Shown piece by piece: positions 43,773 to 51,500 of a DNA stretch of 64,000 nucleotides (position 1 is the first letter of the stretch; each line of letters starts with the position of its first letter). This DNA comes from Pigmentiphaga kullae (GTDB lineage: Bacteria; Pseudomonadota; Gammaproteobacteria; Burkholderiales; Burkholderiaceae_B): assembly GCF_004216695.1 (NCBI RefSeq), contig NZ_SGXC01000004.1:248001-312000 (forward strand), in the 5' to 3' direction. Under the pieces are notes generated by a model that was not told the origin of the DNA, did no database searches, and was given only the letters and a program-made list of their open reading frames with translations. Made by a program: the position numbers and the translations under genes.

Positions 43773-45023
43773 ATGACGACTCCATTCAAGGCGTACTCGG
43801 TGCTGTATGCCAGCACCCAGGCCTTCATGGTGTGTTTCGTGGTGTGGATGATGTTCGGCGTGCTGGGCATACAGATACGCGAGGAGCTGGGCCTGGATGC
43901 CTTCCGTTTCGGCCTGCTCACCTCCACACCCGTGCTGACCGGCGCGGTGTTCCGCCTGCCGCTGGGAATATGGACCGACCGGTTCGGCGGGCGCGTCGTC
44001 ATGACCGTGCTGCTGCTGGTCTGCGCGGTGCCGGTCTATCTCGTCAGCTATGCCCAGCAACTCTGGCAGTTCCTGGCGATTGGGCTGTTCCTGGGCCTCG
44101 TGGGCGCTTCGTTCGCGGTGGGCACGCCTTACGTCGCGCGCTTCTTTCCGCCCGAGCGGCGCGGCTTCGCGATGGGATTCTTCGGCGCCGGCACAGTGGG
44201 CGCCGCGGTGAACCTGTTCCTGACGCCGGTGCTGCTTGAGCTCTATGGCTGGCGCACGGTACCCCGGATCTATGCCGTCGCCCTGCTGGCAACCGCGGCA
44301 ATCTTCTGGCTGGCCGCGGCGCCGGATCCGGGCGCGGGCAAGAAGGGCGCGGGTTTGCGCGAGTCGTTCGCCGTGCTTCGGAATCCCAAGGTCTGGAAGT
44401 ACTGCCAGTATTACTCGATCACCTTCGGCGGCTTCACGGCCTTGTCGCTCTGGATCCCGCAGTACTTCAAGGCCGAGTACGGACTGTCGCTGGCCATGGC
44501 GGCAGGCCTGGCGGCCGGGTTCTCGTTGCCCGGCTCGGTGCTGCGCGCGGTGGGCGGCGTGCTGGCCGACCGCTTCGGCGCTCACAACACGACCTGGTGG
44601 TGTCTGTGGGTGGCCTGGATCTGCCTGTTCCTGCTGTCCTACCCTGACACCACGCTGGTGATCAAGACGATAGACGGTAGCGCGAATCTGCATATCTACC
44701 TGCCCATGTGGCTGTTCACCGCGTTGCTGTTCGTGCTGGGCATGGTGTTCGCCTTCGGCATGGCATCCACCTTCAAGTACGTGGCGGACGACTTCCCCGA
44801 GAACATGGGGCTGGTGTCCGGCGTCGTCGGGCTGGCGGGTGGATTGGGTGGCTTCCTGCTGCCGCTCATGTTCGGCTTCCTGGCCGACCTGGTGGGCGTG
44901 CGGTCGAGCTGCTTCATGCTGCTCTATGGCGTGGTCTGGGTATCACTGATCATCATGTACCTGTCCGAAGTCCGACGGGTGCAGATCTCGGGCGAGGTCG
45001 TGGGCGCGGCGCCGTCCCGGTAG
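43773..45023 (+). CDS. narK: NarK-type nitrate/nitrite transporter (MFS)
   Basis: 416 residues with twelve predicted helices. RLPLGIWTDRFGGR and SVLRAVGGVLADRFGAH each hold an arginine in the place of the two substrate-binding arginines of NarK. The glycine-rich GLVSGVVGLAGGLGGFLLPLMFG is the second nitrate signature. It exchanges nitrate for nitrite or imports nitrate with protons. It lies 56 bases after the isomerase and closes the operon, unlike the more common narK-narG order. GGGAGA precedes ATG 43773. Which of the NarK1 or NarK2 types it is cannot be settled without alignment. Confidence 0.94.
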   Translation: MTTPFKAYSVLYASTQAFMVCFVVWMMFGVLGIQIREELGLDAFRFGLLTSTPVLTGAVFRLPLGIWTDRFGGRVVMTVLLLVCAVPVYLVSYAQQLWQFLAIGLFLGLVGASFAVGTPYVARFFPPERRGFAMGFFGAGTVGAAVNLFLTPVLLELYGWRTVPRIYAVALLATAAIFWLAAAPDPGAGKKGAGLRESFAVLRNPKVWKYCQYYSITFGGFTALSLWIPQYFKAEYGLSLAMAAGLAAGFSLPGSVLRAVGGVLADRFGAHNTTWWCLWVAWICLFLLSYPDTTLVIKTIDGSANLHIYLPMWLFTALLFVLGMVFAFGMASTFKYVADDFPENMGLVSGVVGLAGGLGGFLLPLMFGFLADLVGVRSSCFMLLYGVVWVSLIIMYLSEVRRVQISGEVVGAAPSR

Positions 45024-45040
45024 GCGCCGCGCCTATCGCA

Positions 45041-46102
45041 TCAGGAGGCGGCCGAACGCGGCTCGGGCGCCGTTTCGCGTTCCCGCTCCGCCATGCGCGC
45101 CAGCACCTGGCGGGTCAGCAGCGAGCCGGCGTCGAAGGGTACGCTGACGACACCATGGGCCACCGCGCCGTCCCGCAGGCGATCGTGCAGGGCTTGCTGC
45201 GCCTCCAGCGCGACCACGTCCTGGTCGGCCACTTCCCGTGCGCCGCGGTCCATGCGTTCGAGCGTGGCCGGATCCACGCCTTCCCATTCCAGGGACACCC
45301 ACGACCAGTAGTGCGTGGCGCCGCAGCCGTCGGGCGTCATGAAATGGGTGGTCGAGAAGGGGTAGCGTCGCTCCGGGACCTTCGAGGCCCAGACAGCCTG
45401 GCGGATGCAGACGGCGGAAGGCGCGCGGAATTCGAAGCGCTGGTCATGGTCCATGGGCGCGCCCAGCGGCAGTCCCATCACGTCCGACCACAACGGCGGC
45501 GTGCTGGATTCGCGCATGATGCGCGTGCTGACCACCGTGTCGCCGTGTTCGCGCGCGCGGGGGATGACGCGGGCCAGTTCCGGATGCCCCTGCTGGTCGT
45601 GGTGGACGTAGGGCACGTGCGAGAAATCCAGCAGGTTCTCGATCAGCAGTTGATAGTGGGCGCGCAGGTGGGCGTAGTACGAGACCTTGGCCGAGCCGTC
45701 CAGCCACGGACAGTCGGGGATGCGAGAGGGATCGGCCAGCGCGGGTTCGCCCGGCCATATCCACAGCATGTCGTGGCGTTCGACCAGCGGGAAGCGCCGG
45801 ACGTGCGCGTCGCGCGGGATGCGCGGCGACGAGGGGATGTGGATGCATTCGCCGCTGCTGGCGAACGTGAAGCCGTGGTAGCCGCAGCGGATGTCGTCGC
45901 CCACCAGCGCGCTGCGCGACAAGGGAAACTGCCGGTGCGCGCAGGCATCGAGCAGGGCGACGGGTTCGCCGGCCTCGGTCCGGTACAGCACGACGGGTGT
46001 TCCCAGCAGGTGGCGTCCCAGCAGGGTGCGGCCGACCTCGGCCGAGGTCGCGGCGGCATACCAGGCGTTGCGGATGAGAGGGGAAGTGGACGACGCGGAC
46101 AT
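45041..46102 (-). CDS. VanA-type Rieske oxygenase (second copy)
   Basis: 353 residues. Rieske ligands are Cys54-x-His56 and Cys73-x2-His76 (CAHR, CGYHG). The iron site is NLLDFSHVPYVH with Asn156, Asp159, His162 and His167, the same spacing as the copy at 33920, although the sequences differ widely. It is a likely aromatic-acid O-demethylase or hydroxylase without a reductase gene nearby. It is the third gene of a same-strand set (receptor, LysR, oxygenase). A conserved element at 46163-46191 precedes it. It converges on narK with a 17-base gap. Confidence 0.88.
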   Translation of the reverse strand: MSASSTSPLIRNAWYAAATSAEVGRTLLGRHLLGTPVVLYRTEAGEPVALLDACAHRQFPLSRSALVGDDIRCGYHGFTFASSGECIHIPSSPRIPRDAHVRRFPLVERHDMLWIWPGEPALADPSRIPDCPWLDGSAKVSYYAHLRAHYQLLIENLLDFSHVPYVHHDQQGHPELARVIPRAREHGDTVVSTRIMRESSTPPLWSDVMGLPLGAPMDHDQRFEFRAPSAVCIRQAVWASKVPERRYPFSTTHFMTPDGCGATHYWSWVSLEWEGVDPATLERMDRGAREVADQDVVALEAQQALHDRLRDGAVAHGVVSVPFDAGSLLTRQVLARMAERERETAPEPRSAAS

Positions 46103-46162
46103 GGCGGTGTTTCCGTGAACGGTGGAAAGCCATCACGCTACCGGCGCGCCGCCGCCGCGGCC

Positions 46163-46191
46163 AACGAATAGTGGAAATACCCCGGATTCCC
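46163..46191 (-). promoter_or_regulatory. Predicted LysR site upstream of the Rieske gene
   Basis: AACGAATAGTGGAAATACC and the dyad GGAAAT-N7-ATTCCC (46173-46191) lie about 60 bases before the oxygenase start. The element recurs upstream of the receptor gene at 48445-48473, in the same relative orientation. Confidence 0.6.
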
Positions 46192-46208
46192 GCTGCAAAT
46201 GCCCGCGT

Positions 46209-47141
46209 TCAGGCCGGCGGCGCGCCGCCTTCCTGGAACAGTTCCGCGATGGTCCGGCGCAGCCAGGCGTGCCCCAGGTCGCGGTGGAAGCGTTCATGCC
46301 ACTGCTGGGTGATGTCCACCAGCGGCGCCTCGAACGGCAGCGGCAGGAAGCGCACGCCGGGGCTGCCCGCGCAGGCCTGCGCCAGGCTGGCGGGAACGGC
46401 TACCAGCATGTCGGTGCCGGCGATGATCTCCGGCAGGCCCAGGCCATGGGTCACGCGCAGCACGACCTGGCGGCGCAGGTTGTGTTCGGAGAACAGCTTG
46501 TCGATGACGTCCTCGAAGAACGCGTGGCTACCCACGGCCGGGCGGTACACCACGTGCGGCGCATGCATGTACTGGGCCAGCGTCATCGGGCCCTGGATGG
46601 CGGGATGGTCGGCCGCCGCCATGCAGACATAGTGGTCGCTGAACAGCTTCTGCCGGTAGAAACCCGCCTGGAAATGCAGGAAGAAGCCCAGCGCGAGATC
46701 GATCTCGCCCGCTGCCATGAGCCGCGGCGCATCGCGTGGCGAGGCCTGCAGGGTAACGAGCTGTACGCCCGGGGCCTCGCGCCGCAGCCGCCCGAGCAGC
46801 CGGGGCAGGAAGACGCGCTGGCCGGTGTCGCTGGCGTACAGGACGTACTGGCGCTGCGACGCGGCGGGCACGAAGTCCTCTCGGTCCTCGATGGCCTGCC
46901 GGATCCTGTCCAGGCCTTCCTGCAGGGACGGCGCCAGGCGTTCGGCCATGGGCGTCGGGCTCATGCCCTGCGGCGTCTTGATGAACAAGGGGTCGTCGAA
47001 GGCGGCGCGCAGCCGGCGCAGCCCGTTGCTGACCGCCGACTGCGTCAGGCCCAGTTCTTCGCCGGCCAGGGTGGTGCTGCCGGTGCGCAGCACCGCGTCG
47101 AAGACGAGCAGCAGATTCAGGTCCAGGGTGTTCAGGTTCAT
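46209..47141 (-). CDS. LysR-family regulator (NodD/NahR-like type)
   Basis: 310 residues. LDLNLLLVFDAVLRTGSTTLAGEELGLTQSAVSNGLRRLR is the helix-turn-helix start typical of the NodD/NahR branch, followed by DPLFIKTPQGMSPTPMAE. The effector domain has LPRLLGRLRREAPGVQLV. It lies between the receptor (33-base gap) and the oxygenase on the same strand. Two copies of a conserved dyad element, upstream of the receptor and of the oxygenase, are the likely binding sites. The effector may be the aromatic substrate of the oxygenase. Confidence 0.92.
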   Translation of the reverse strand: MNLNTLDLNLLLVFDAVLRTGSTTLAGEELGLTQSAVSNGLRRLRAAFDDPLFIKTPQGMSPTPMAERLAPSLQEGLDRIRQAIEDREDFVPAASQRQYVLYASDTGQRVFLPRLLGRLRREAPGVQLVTLQASPRDAPRLMAAGEIDLALGFFLHFQAGFYRQKLFSDHYVCMAAADHPAIQGPMTLAQYMHAPHVVYRPAVGSHAFFEDVIDKLFSEHNLRRQVVLRVTHGLGLPEIIAGTDMLVAVPASLAQACAGSPGVRFLPLPFEAPLVDITQQWHERFHRDLGHAWLRRTIAELFQEGGAPPA

Positions 47142-47174
47142 GGCCCGGCGGCTGCCTTCAGGGCATGCCCGCCG

Positions 47175-48344
47175 TCAGCGCATGGTACATCCATCGTGGT
47201 AGGCGTCCTGGACTCCCTTCATCGGGGTTTCCACGGTCTTGAGGGCGACCTGGTTCTCGCCGTCGCGCACGACCTGGAACACATGCAGGTCCTGGATGGG
47301 GAAATGGTTGTTGCCGAACTTGAAGTTGCCGCGCACCGAGTCGAAGCGGGCCGCCTTGAGCGCCGCCATGAAAGCGGGCTTGTCCGCGACGTTGCCCTTG
47401 ACCGCGCCGATCGCCGTGTCCAGCAGCCGCGCCGCGTCGTAGCTGGTGGCGGCATATTCCGACGGGGTGCGGCCATAGGCGGCCTCGAAGGCGGACACGA
47501 AGCGGCGGTTCGCCTCGGCCGGCAGGTCGGGGCCCCAGGTGCTGCCTAGCAGGACGCCCAGCGCCGCTTCGCGCAGCGCGGGCAGCGACACGCCGTCGAC
47601 CACCGCGACGGACATCAGCGGGGTGCGCTCGGCCAGCCCCAGCTGGCGGTACTGGCGGACAAAGTTCACGCCGGGGCTGCCCGGGTAGAACGCGAAGACC
47701 GCGTCGGGCTTGTGGGCCGCGACGCGCGACAGCTCGGCCGAGAAATCGAACTGGTCGAGCGGCGTGTGGATCTCTTCCACGACCTCGTTCTTGAAATAGC
47801 GCCGGAATCCGGCCAGCACGTCCTTGCCCGCCTGGTAGTTGGGCGCCATCATGACCACGCGCCTGTAGCCGCGCTGCGTCGCGTACTTGCCCAGCACCTC
47901 TGCCTGCTGGTCGCCCTGGCGCGACACGATGAACTGGTAGGGCGAGCACTTGTCGCCGGCGATCGGCGAAGGCCCGGCGTTCGTGCCGATGACGAAGACC
48001 TCCCGCCGCGTGGCCAGCGGCTGCACCGACATCATGATGTTCGAGAATGTGATGCCGGCGATGATGGGCACCTTATCCTTCTCGATCAGCTTGCGCGCGA
48101 CCTGGACCGCCACGTCGGGCTTGAGCTGCGTGTCTTCCCGCAGCACTTCCACGGGGACGCCGCCCAGCTTGCCGCCGGCCTGCCGGATGCCCAGCATGAA
48201 GCCGTCGTACATGTCCTGGCCGAGGCCGGCCTGGGGGCCGGAAAATTCGCCCAGGAAGCCGATCTTCACCGGGGCCTGGGCGAAGGCGGGCAGGGTACAG
48301 GCGACGGCCAGCAGCGCGGCGGCCGGAAGGGCTTTCAAGGGCAT
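47175..48344 (-). CDS. LivJ-type ABC transporter substrate-binding protein (second copy)
   Basis: 389 residues with a signal peptide ending near PAFAQA. VKIGFLGEFSGPQAGLGQDMYDGFMLGIRQ begins the type I periplasmic binding fold; SNIMMSVQPL, NYQAGKDVLAGFRRYF and YDAARLLDTAI match the paralog at 34978 closely in order. GGAG stands six bases before ATG 48344; other in-frame ATGs up to 48359 are possible. It heads the receptor-LysR-oxygenase set, and no permease is adjacent. A role in uptake of the oxygenase substrate is inferred. Confidence 0.9.
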   Translation of the reverse strand: MPLKALPAAALLAVACTLPAFAQAPVKIGFLGEFSGPQAGLGQDMYDGFMLGIRQAGGKLGGVPVEVLREDTQLKPDVAVQVARKLIEKDKVPIIAGITFSNIMMSVQPLATRREVFVIGTNAGPSPIAGDKCSPYQFIVSRQGDQQAEVLGKYATQRGYRRVVMMAPNYQAGKDVLAGFRRYFKNEVVEEIHTPLDQFDFSAELSRVAAHKPDAVFAFYPGSPGVNFVRQYRQLGLAERTPLMSVAVVDGVSLPALREAALGVLLGSTWGPDLPAEANRRFVSAFEAAYGRTPSEYAATSYDAARLLDTAIGAVKGNVADKPAFMAALKAARFDSVRGNFKFGNNHFPIQDLHVFQVVRDGENQVALKTVETPMKGVQDAYHDGCTMR

Positions 48345-48444
48345 CATCGTCTCCATCATTCTGGGCGGCTCGCGGCCGTTCTTCCAGCGCCCGAGCGGGG
48401 GGCACCGGCCAGGAGACGGTATCACCGGCGTCCGGGCGGAATCT

Positions 48445-48473
48445 AACGAATAGCGTAAATACCCGGCATTTAC
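48445..48473 (-). promoter_or_regulatory. Predicted LysR site upstream of the receptor gene
   Basis: AACGAATAGCGTAAATACCC with the perfect dyad GTAAAT-N7-ATTTAC (48455-48473) lies about 100 bases upstream of the receptor start. It is the second copy of the element at 46163-46191. Confidence 0.6.
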
Positions 48474-48501
48474 CGGGGAAATGCGCGCGGCGCCGGCGAG
48501 C

Positions 48502-49101
48502 CTATCCGCGGGCCAGCAACGCCGCCAGTTGCTCGTGCAACTGCTGCAGCTTCGCCCGTTCGACCAGCAGGAGCCCGCGGGTCTCGATCTTGTCGCCAGC
48601 CTCCTGGCGCGGGGCCGCCGGCTGCCCCGACGCGGCTTCCTCCCGCGCCAGCATGGCCTGCGAATGCGCGGTCAATTGCGCGACGCATTCGAGGAACAGG
48701 CCGCGGCGGGGGGCGGGCAGTCCGTCCAGCCATTCGGCGTTGCGCTCGACCGCGTCGTCGTGGATGCGCGCGTGCATGTCCACGCCCTGGGGCGTCAGGA
48801 GCAGATAGAACGAACGCTTGTCGGCAGGATCGTCGCAGCGTTCGAGCAGCCCGCGTTCTTCCAGCCTGGCGACCAGGCGGCTGCCATGGCTCTTGTCCAG
48901 TCCGAGTTCGGCGCACAGCCGGCGCAGCGAGATGGGCGCCTGCGCGCCGACGATGCCCAGGACATGGCACTCGACGCTGCGCAGCCCGAAGCGGCGCTGG
49001 TGCCGCAGTTCGTTGCGGCTGGCCACGAGCGCGGCCAGCATCTCGAGCTGGAATGCCGGCAGGGTCTTGAAGGATGCGAGCTTCTTCTTGGCGACGGGCA
49101 T
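48502..49101 (-). CDS. MarR-family transcriptional regulator with C-terminal extension
   Basis: 199 residues. The winged helix has ISLRRLCAELGLDKSHGSRLVARLEERGL and wing DDPADKRSFYLLLTPQG. An extension of about 45 residues after the dimerisation helices (DKIETRGLLLVERAKLQQLHEQLAAL) is predicted helical and is longer than in typical MarR proteins. The ATG at 49101 fits the MPVAKKKLASF start; frame extension upstream adds codons without family character. It is divergent from the Bug gene at 49271, and two related dyads lie over that gene's promoter. Confidence 0.85.
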   Translation of the reverse strand: MPVAKKKLASFKTLPAFQLEMLAALVASRNELRHQRRFGLRSVECHVLGIVGAQAPISLRRLCAELGLDKSHGSRLVARLEERGLLERCDDPADKRSFYLLLTPQGVDMHARIHDDAVERNAEWLDGLPAPRRGLFLECVAQLTAHSQAMLAREEAASGQPAAPRQEAGDKIETRGLLLVERAKLQQLHEQLAALLARG

Positions 49102-49167
49102 GGTGAAGGCAGGAAGGCGAAACGCCAATGATAGGGGGTGGCCGCAGGTGGCGGACGGATTTCGCAC

Positions 49168-49221
49168 ATCGTTGACAATGCAATGATATGTAGTTAATTT
49201 TAATATCGTTGTTTTTGATAT
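49168..49221 (+). promoter_or_regulatory. Promoter with two MarR-type operators before the Bug gene
   Basis: TTGACA (49172-49177), a 17-base spacer and TAATTT (49195-49200) form a good promoter for the Bug-Rieske pair. A dyad ATCGTTG-N6-CAATGAT (49168-49187) covers the -35 region and ATATC-N9-GATAT (49203-49221) covers the transcription start; both contain ATCGTTG. This placement would allow repression by the adjacent MarR protein. Confidence 0.6.
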
Positions 49222-49270
49222 AAATAGGGCCGTGGCGGATCATCGCGCTCCAGGCCCGGAGGAGACGACC

Positions 49271-50293
49271 ATGTCCTGTATCCGCCGTGGCTGGCAAGCC
49301 CGCGCCCGCGTCGCCGCGCGGGGGCTCGCCGCCGTCGCGCTCGCCTTGTTCTCGACCACCGCCGCCCAGGCCCAGCCATCTGGCGCGAGCGGCTTTCCCG
49401 CGCGCCCGGTGCGCATCATTCCCTACGGACCGGGCGGCAGCCCGATCGATCTGCTGGCCCGGGCCTATGCCGAACAGCTGCGGCAGGCCTGGGGCCAGCC
49501 GGTGGTGGTGGACCCCAAGCCCGGCGCCAGCGGCATCCTGGCCGCCGACGCGGTCGCCAAGGCGCCGCCGGACGGCTACACGCTGCTCATCACCCTGCAG
49601 ACCACGCACATCAACAATCCCATTCTTCACGACAAGCTGCCCTATGACGCCGCCAGGGATTTCCAGCCGCTGTCCCAGCTCGCCATCGGCTCGGGTCCGG
49701 TGCTGGTGGCCGCCGCCTCGGCGCCGTACTCGAACCTGGCCGAGCTGGCGGCCTATGCCAAGAAGCACCCCAGCCTGACCTACGGCACCTGGGGCACCGG
49801 CACGATCGCCCATCTGTTCGGCGAACTGCTCAGGCACGAAGCCATCCCCGGGCTGATACACGTGCCCTACAAGACGGAATCCATCGCCCACCAGGACATG
49901 GAGGCGGGCCGGCTGGACCTGGCCTGGGCCAATCCGGGCACCGCCCGCAACATGTCGCAGGCGGGCAAGATGAAGGTCCTGGGCGTGCCGGGGCGGCAGC
50001 GCGCGCCCATTCTCGCGGCCGTTCCCACGTTTCTCGAACAGGGCTTCAAGGGTTTCGAACTCGAAGGGTGGATAGGCGCCTACGCGCCCGCGGGCATCCC
50101 GCCCGCCGTGCGCGACAGGCTCGTGGCCAGCCTGCAGGCGGCCACCCGCACGGACGACGTGCGCACGCGCATCGTCGACATCGGCTTCCAGCCGGTGGCC
50201 AACCGGCCCGACGAATTCACGGCCAATGCCCGCGCCGACTACGCCCGCTTCAAGCAGCTGGTGGATGCCGCCGGGGTGACGCTGAAGAACTGA
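49271..50293 (+). CDS. Bug-family periplasmic solute-binding protein
   Basis: 340 residues with a long signal peptide ending near AQAQP. The mature protein has FPARPVRIIPYGPGGSPIDLLARAYAEQL, PKPGASGILAADAVAKAPPDGYTLLI and VPYKTESIAHQDMEAGRLDL, where the usual GG is replaced in the last motif, so the ligand may differ. CCGGAGGAGACG precedes the ATG. The Rieske oxygenase gene follows after 25 bases and probably shares the transcript; both are likely under the divergent MarR regulator. Confidence 0.92.
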   Translation: MSCIRRGWQARARVAARGLAAVALALFSTTAAQAQPSGASGFPARPVRIIPYGPGGSPIDLLARAYAEQLRQAWGQPVVVDPKPGASGILAADAVAKAPPDGYTLLITLQTTHINNPILHDKLPYDAARDFQPLSQLAIGSGPVLVAAASAPYSNLAELAAYAKKHPSLTYGTWGTGTIAHLFGELLRHEAIPGLIHVPYKTESIAHQDMEAGRLDLAWANPGTARNMSQAGKMKVLGVPGRQRAPILAAVPTFLEQGFKGFELEGWIGAYAPAGIPPAVRDRLVASLQAATRTDDVRTRIVDIGFQPVANRPDEFTANARADYARFKQLVDAAGVTLKN

Positions 50294-50318
50294 ACCCAGG
50301 ACACGAGGACGAGGAACC

Positions 50319-51500
50319 ATGACCACCACGACATTGCCGGATGCCGGCACGGCCTACGAGCGCAAGCCCGCCACCTACAACGCCACGCTGACGCAGGTCG
50401 GGCGCGGCACGCCCATGGGCGAACTGCTGCGCCGCTACTGGCACCCCATCGGCGTGTCGGCCGATGCCAGCGAAGTGCCGCGCAAGGTGCGCGTACTGGG
50501 CGAGGACCTGATCCTGTTCCGCGACGGCCAGGGGCGGCCCGGCCTGTTGTATCCGCACTGCGCCCACCGGGGGACTTCGCTGTACTACGGCCGGGTCGAG
50601 GGCGGCGGCATACGCTGCTGCTACCACGGCTGGCTGTTCGACGTGCAGGGCCATTGCACCGACCAGCCCTGCGAGCCGCAGGGCGGCCTGTCGCGCGACC
50701 GCATCCGCCAGCCGTGGTATCCCGTGGAGGAACGCTACGGCCTGATCTTCGCCTACATGGGCCCGCCCGACAGAAAGCCGGTCCTGCCGCGCTACGCCGC
50801 GCTGGAAGACCTGGCCGAAGGCGAGTTCATCGAGGCCAACGACCAGAGTATAGGCGGGGGCGGCCCGCAGATCATCCCGTGCAACTGGCTCCAGCACTTC
50901 GAGAACGTGGTCGATCCCTTCCACGTCGTGATCCTGCACTCGAGCTTCAGCGGCACGCAGTTCGTGCCGCAGATGGGCGTGATGCCCGAGGTCGCGTTCG
51001 ACTATACGGACGCGGGCGTCAGCGCCACGGCGGTGCGCCGGCTGGACGACGGCAAGACGCTGCGCCGCGTGGGCGAGGCCGCGCTGCCTACCCTGCGGGT
51101 GATACCCAGCCCCAGGCTGGCCCACTACGGCACGGTGGAGTCGCTGGGCTGGGTCCTGCCCATCGACGACACCAGCTTCCGGATCTACACGGCGGGCCGG
51201 GTGCGCCGCGAAGGCGACATCGCGCGTTCGCGCTCGCGCATGAACGGCAAGCTCTGGGAGGAACTGACCGAGGCGGAGCACCAGCGCATGCCGGGCGACT
51301 ACGAGGCCCAGGTCAGCCAGGGCCCGATCGCCTGGCATTCGGAAGAAAACCTGACCACCTCGGACCGCGGCCTGGTCCTGTTGCGGCGCATGTTCAAGCA
51401 GCAACTGGACGTCGTGGCGGCCGGCGGCGATCCCGTCGGCGTGAACTTCGACCGGGACGCGCCGCCTATCGTCTTCGCGGCGGGGAATTTCCTGGAATAG
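50319..51500 (+). CDS. Phthalate-dioxygenase-type Rieske oxygenase alpha subunit
   Basis: 393 residues. The start MGELLRRYWHPIGVSAD is typical of the phthalate 4,5-dioxygenase branch. Rieske ligands are Cys81-x-His83 and Cys100-x2-His103 (CAHRG, CCYHG). The iron site NVVDPFHVVILH gives Asn196, Asp199, His202 and His207. It likely hydroxylates or demethylates an aromatic acid and needs a separate reductase, absent here. It follows a Bug gene. Its last 35 bases overlap the 3' end of a convergent LysR gene. Confidence 0.88.
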   Translation: MTTTTLPDAGTAYERKPATYNATLTQVGRGTPMGELLRRYWHPIGVSADASEVPRKVRVLGEDLILFRDGQGRPGLLYPHCAHRGTSLYYGRVEGGGIRCCYHGWLFDVQGHCTDQPCEPQGGLSRDRIRQPWYPVEERYGLIFAYMGPPDRKPVLPRYAALEDLAEGEFIEANDQSIGGGGPQIIPCNWLQHFENVVDPFHVVILHSSFSGTQFVPQMGVMPEVAFDYTDAGVSATAVRRLDDGKTLRRVGEAALPTLRVIPSPRLAHYGTVESLGWVLPIDDTSFRIYTAGRVRREGDIARSRSRMNGKLWEELTEAEHQRMPGDYEAQVSQGPIAWHSEENLTTSDRGLVLLRRMFKQQLDVVAAGGDPVGVNFDRDAPPIVFAAGNFLE

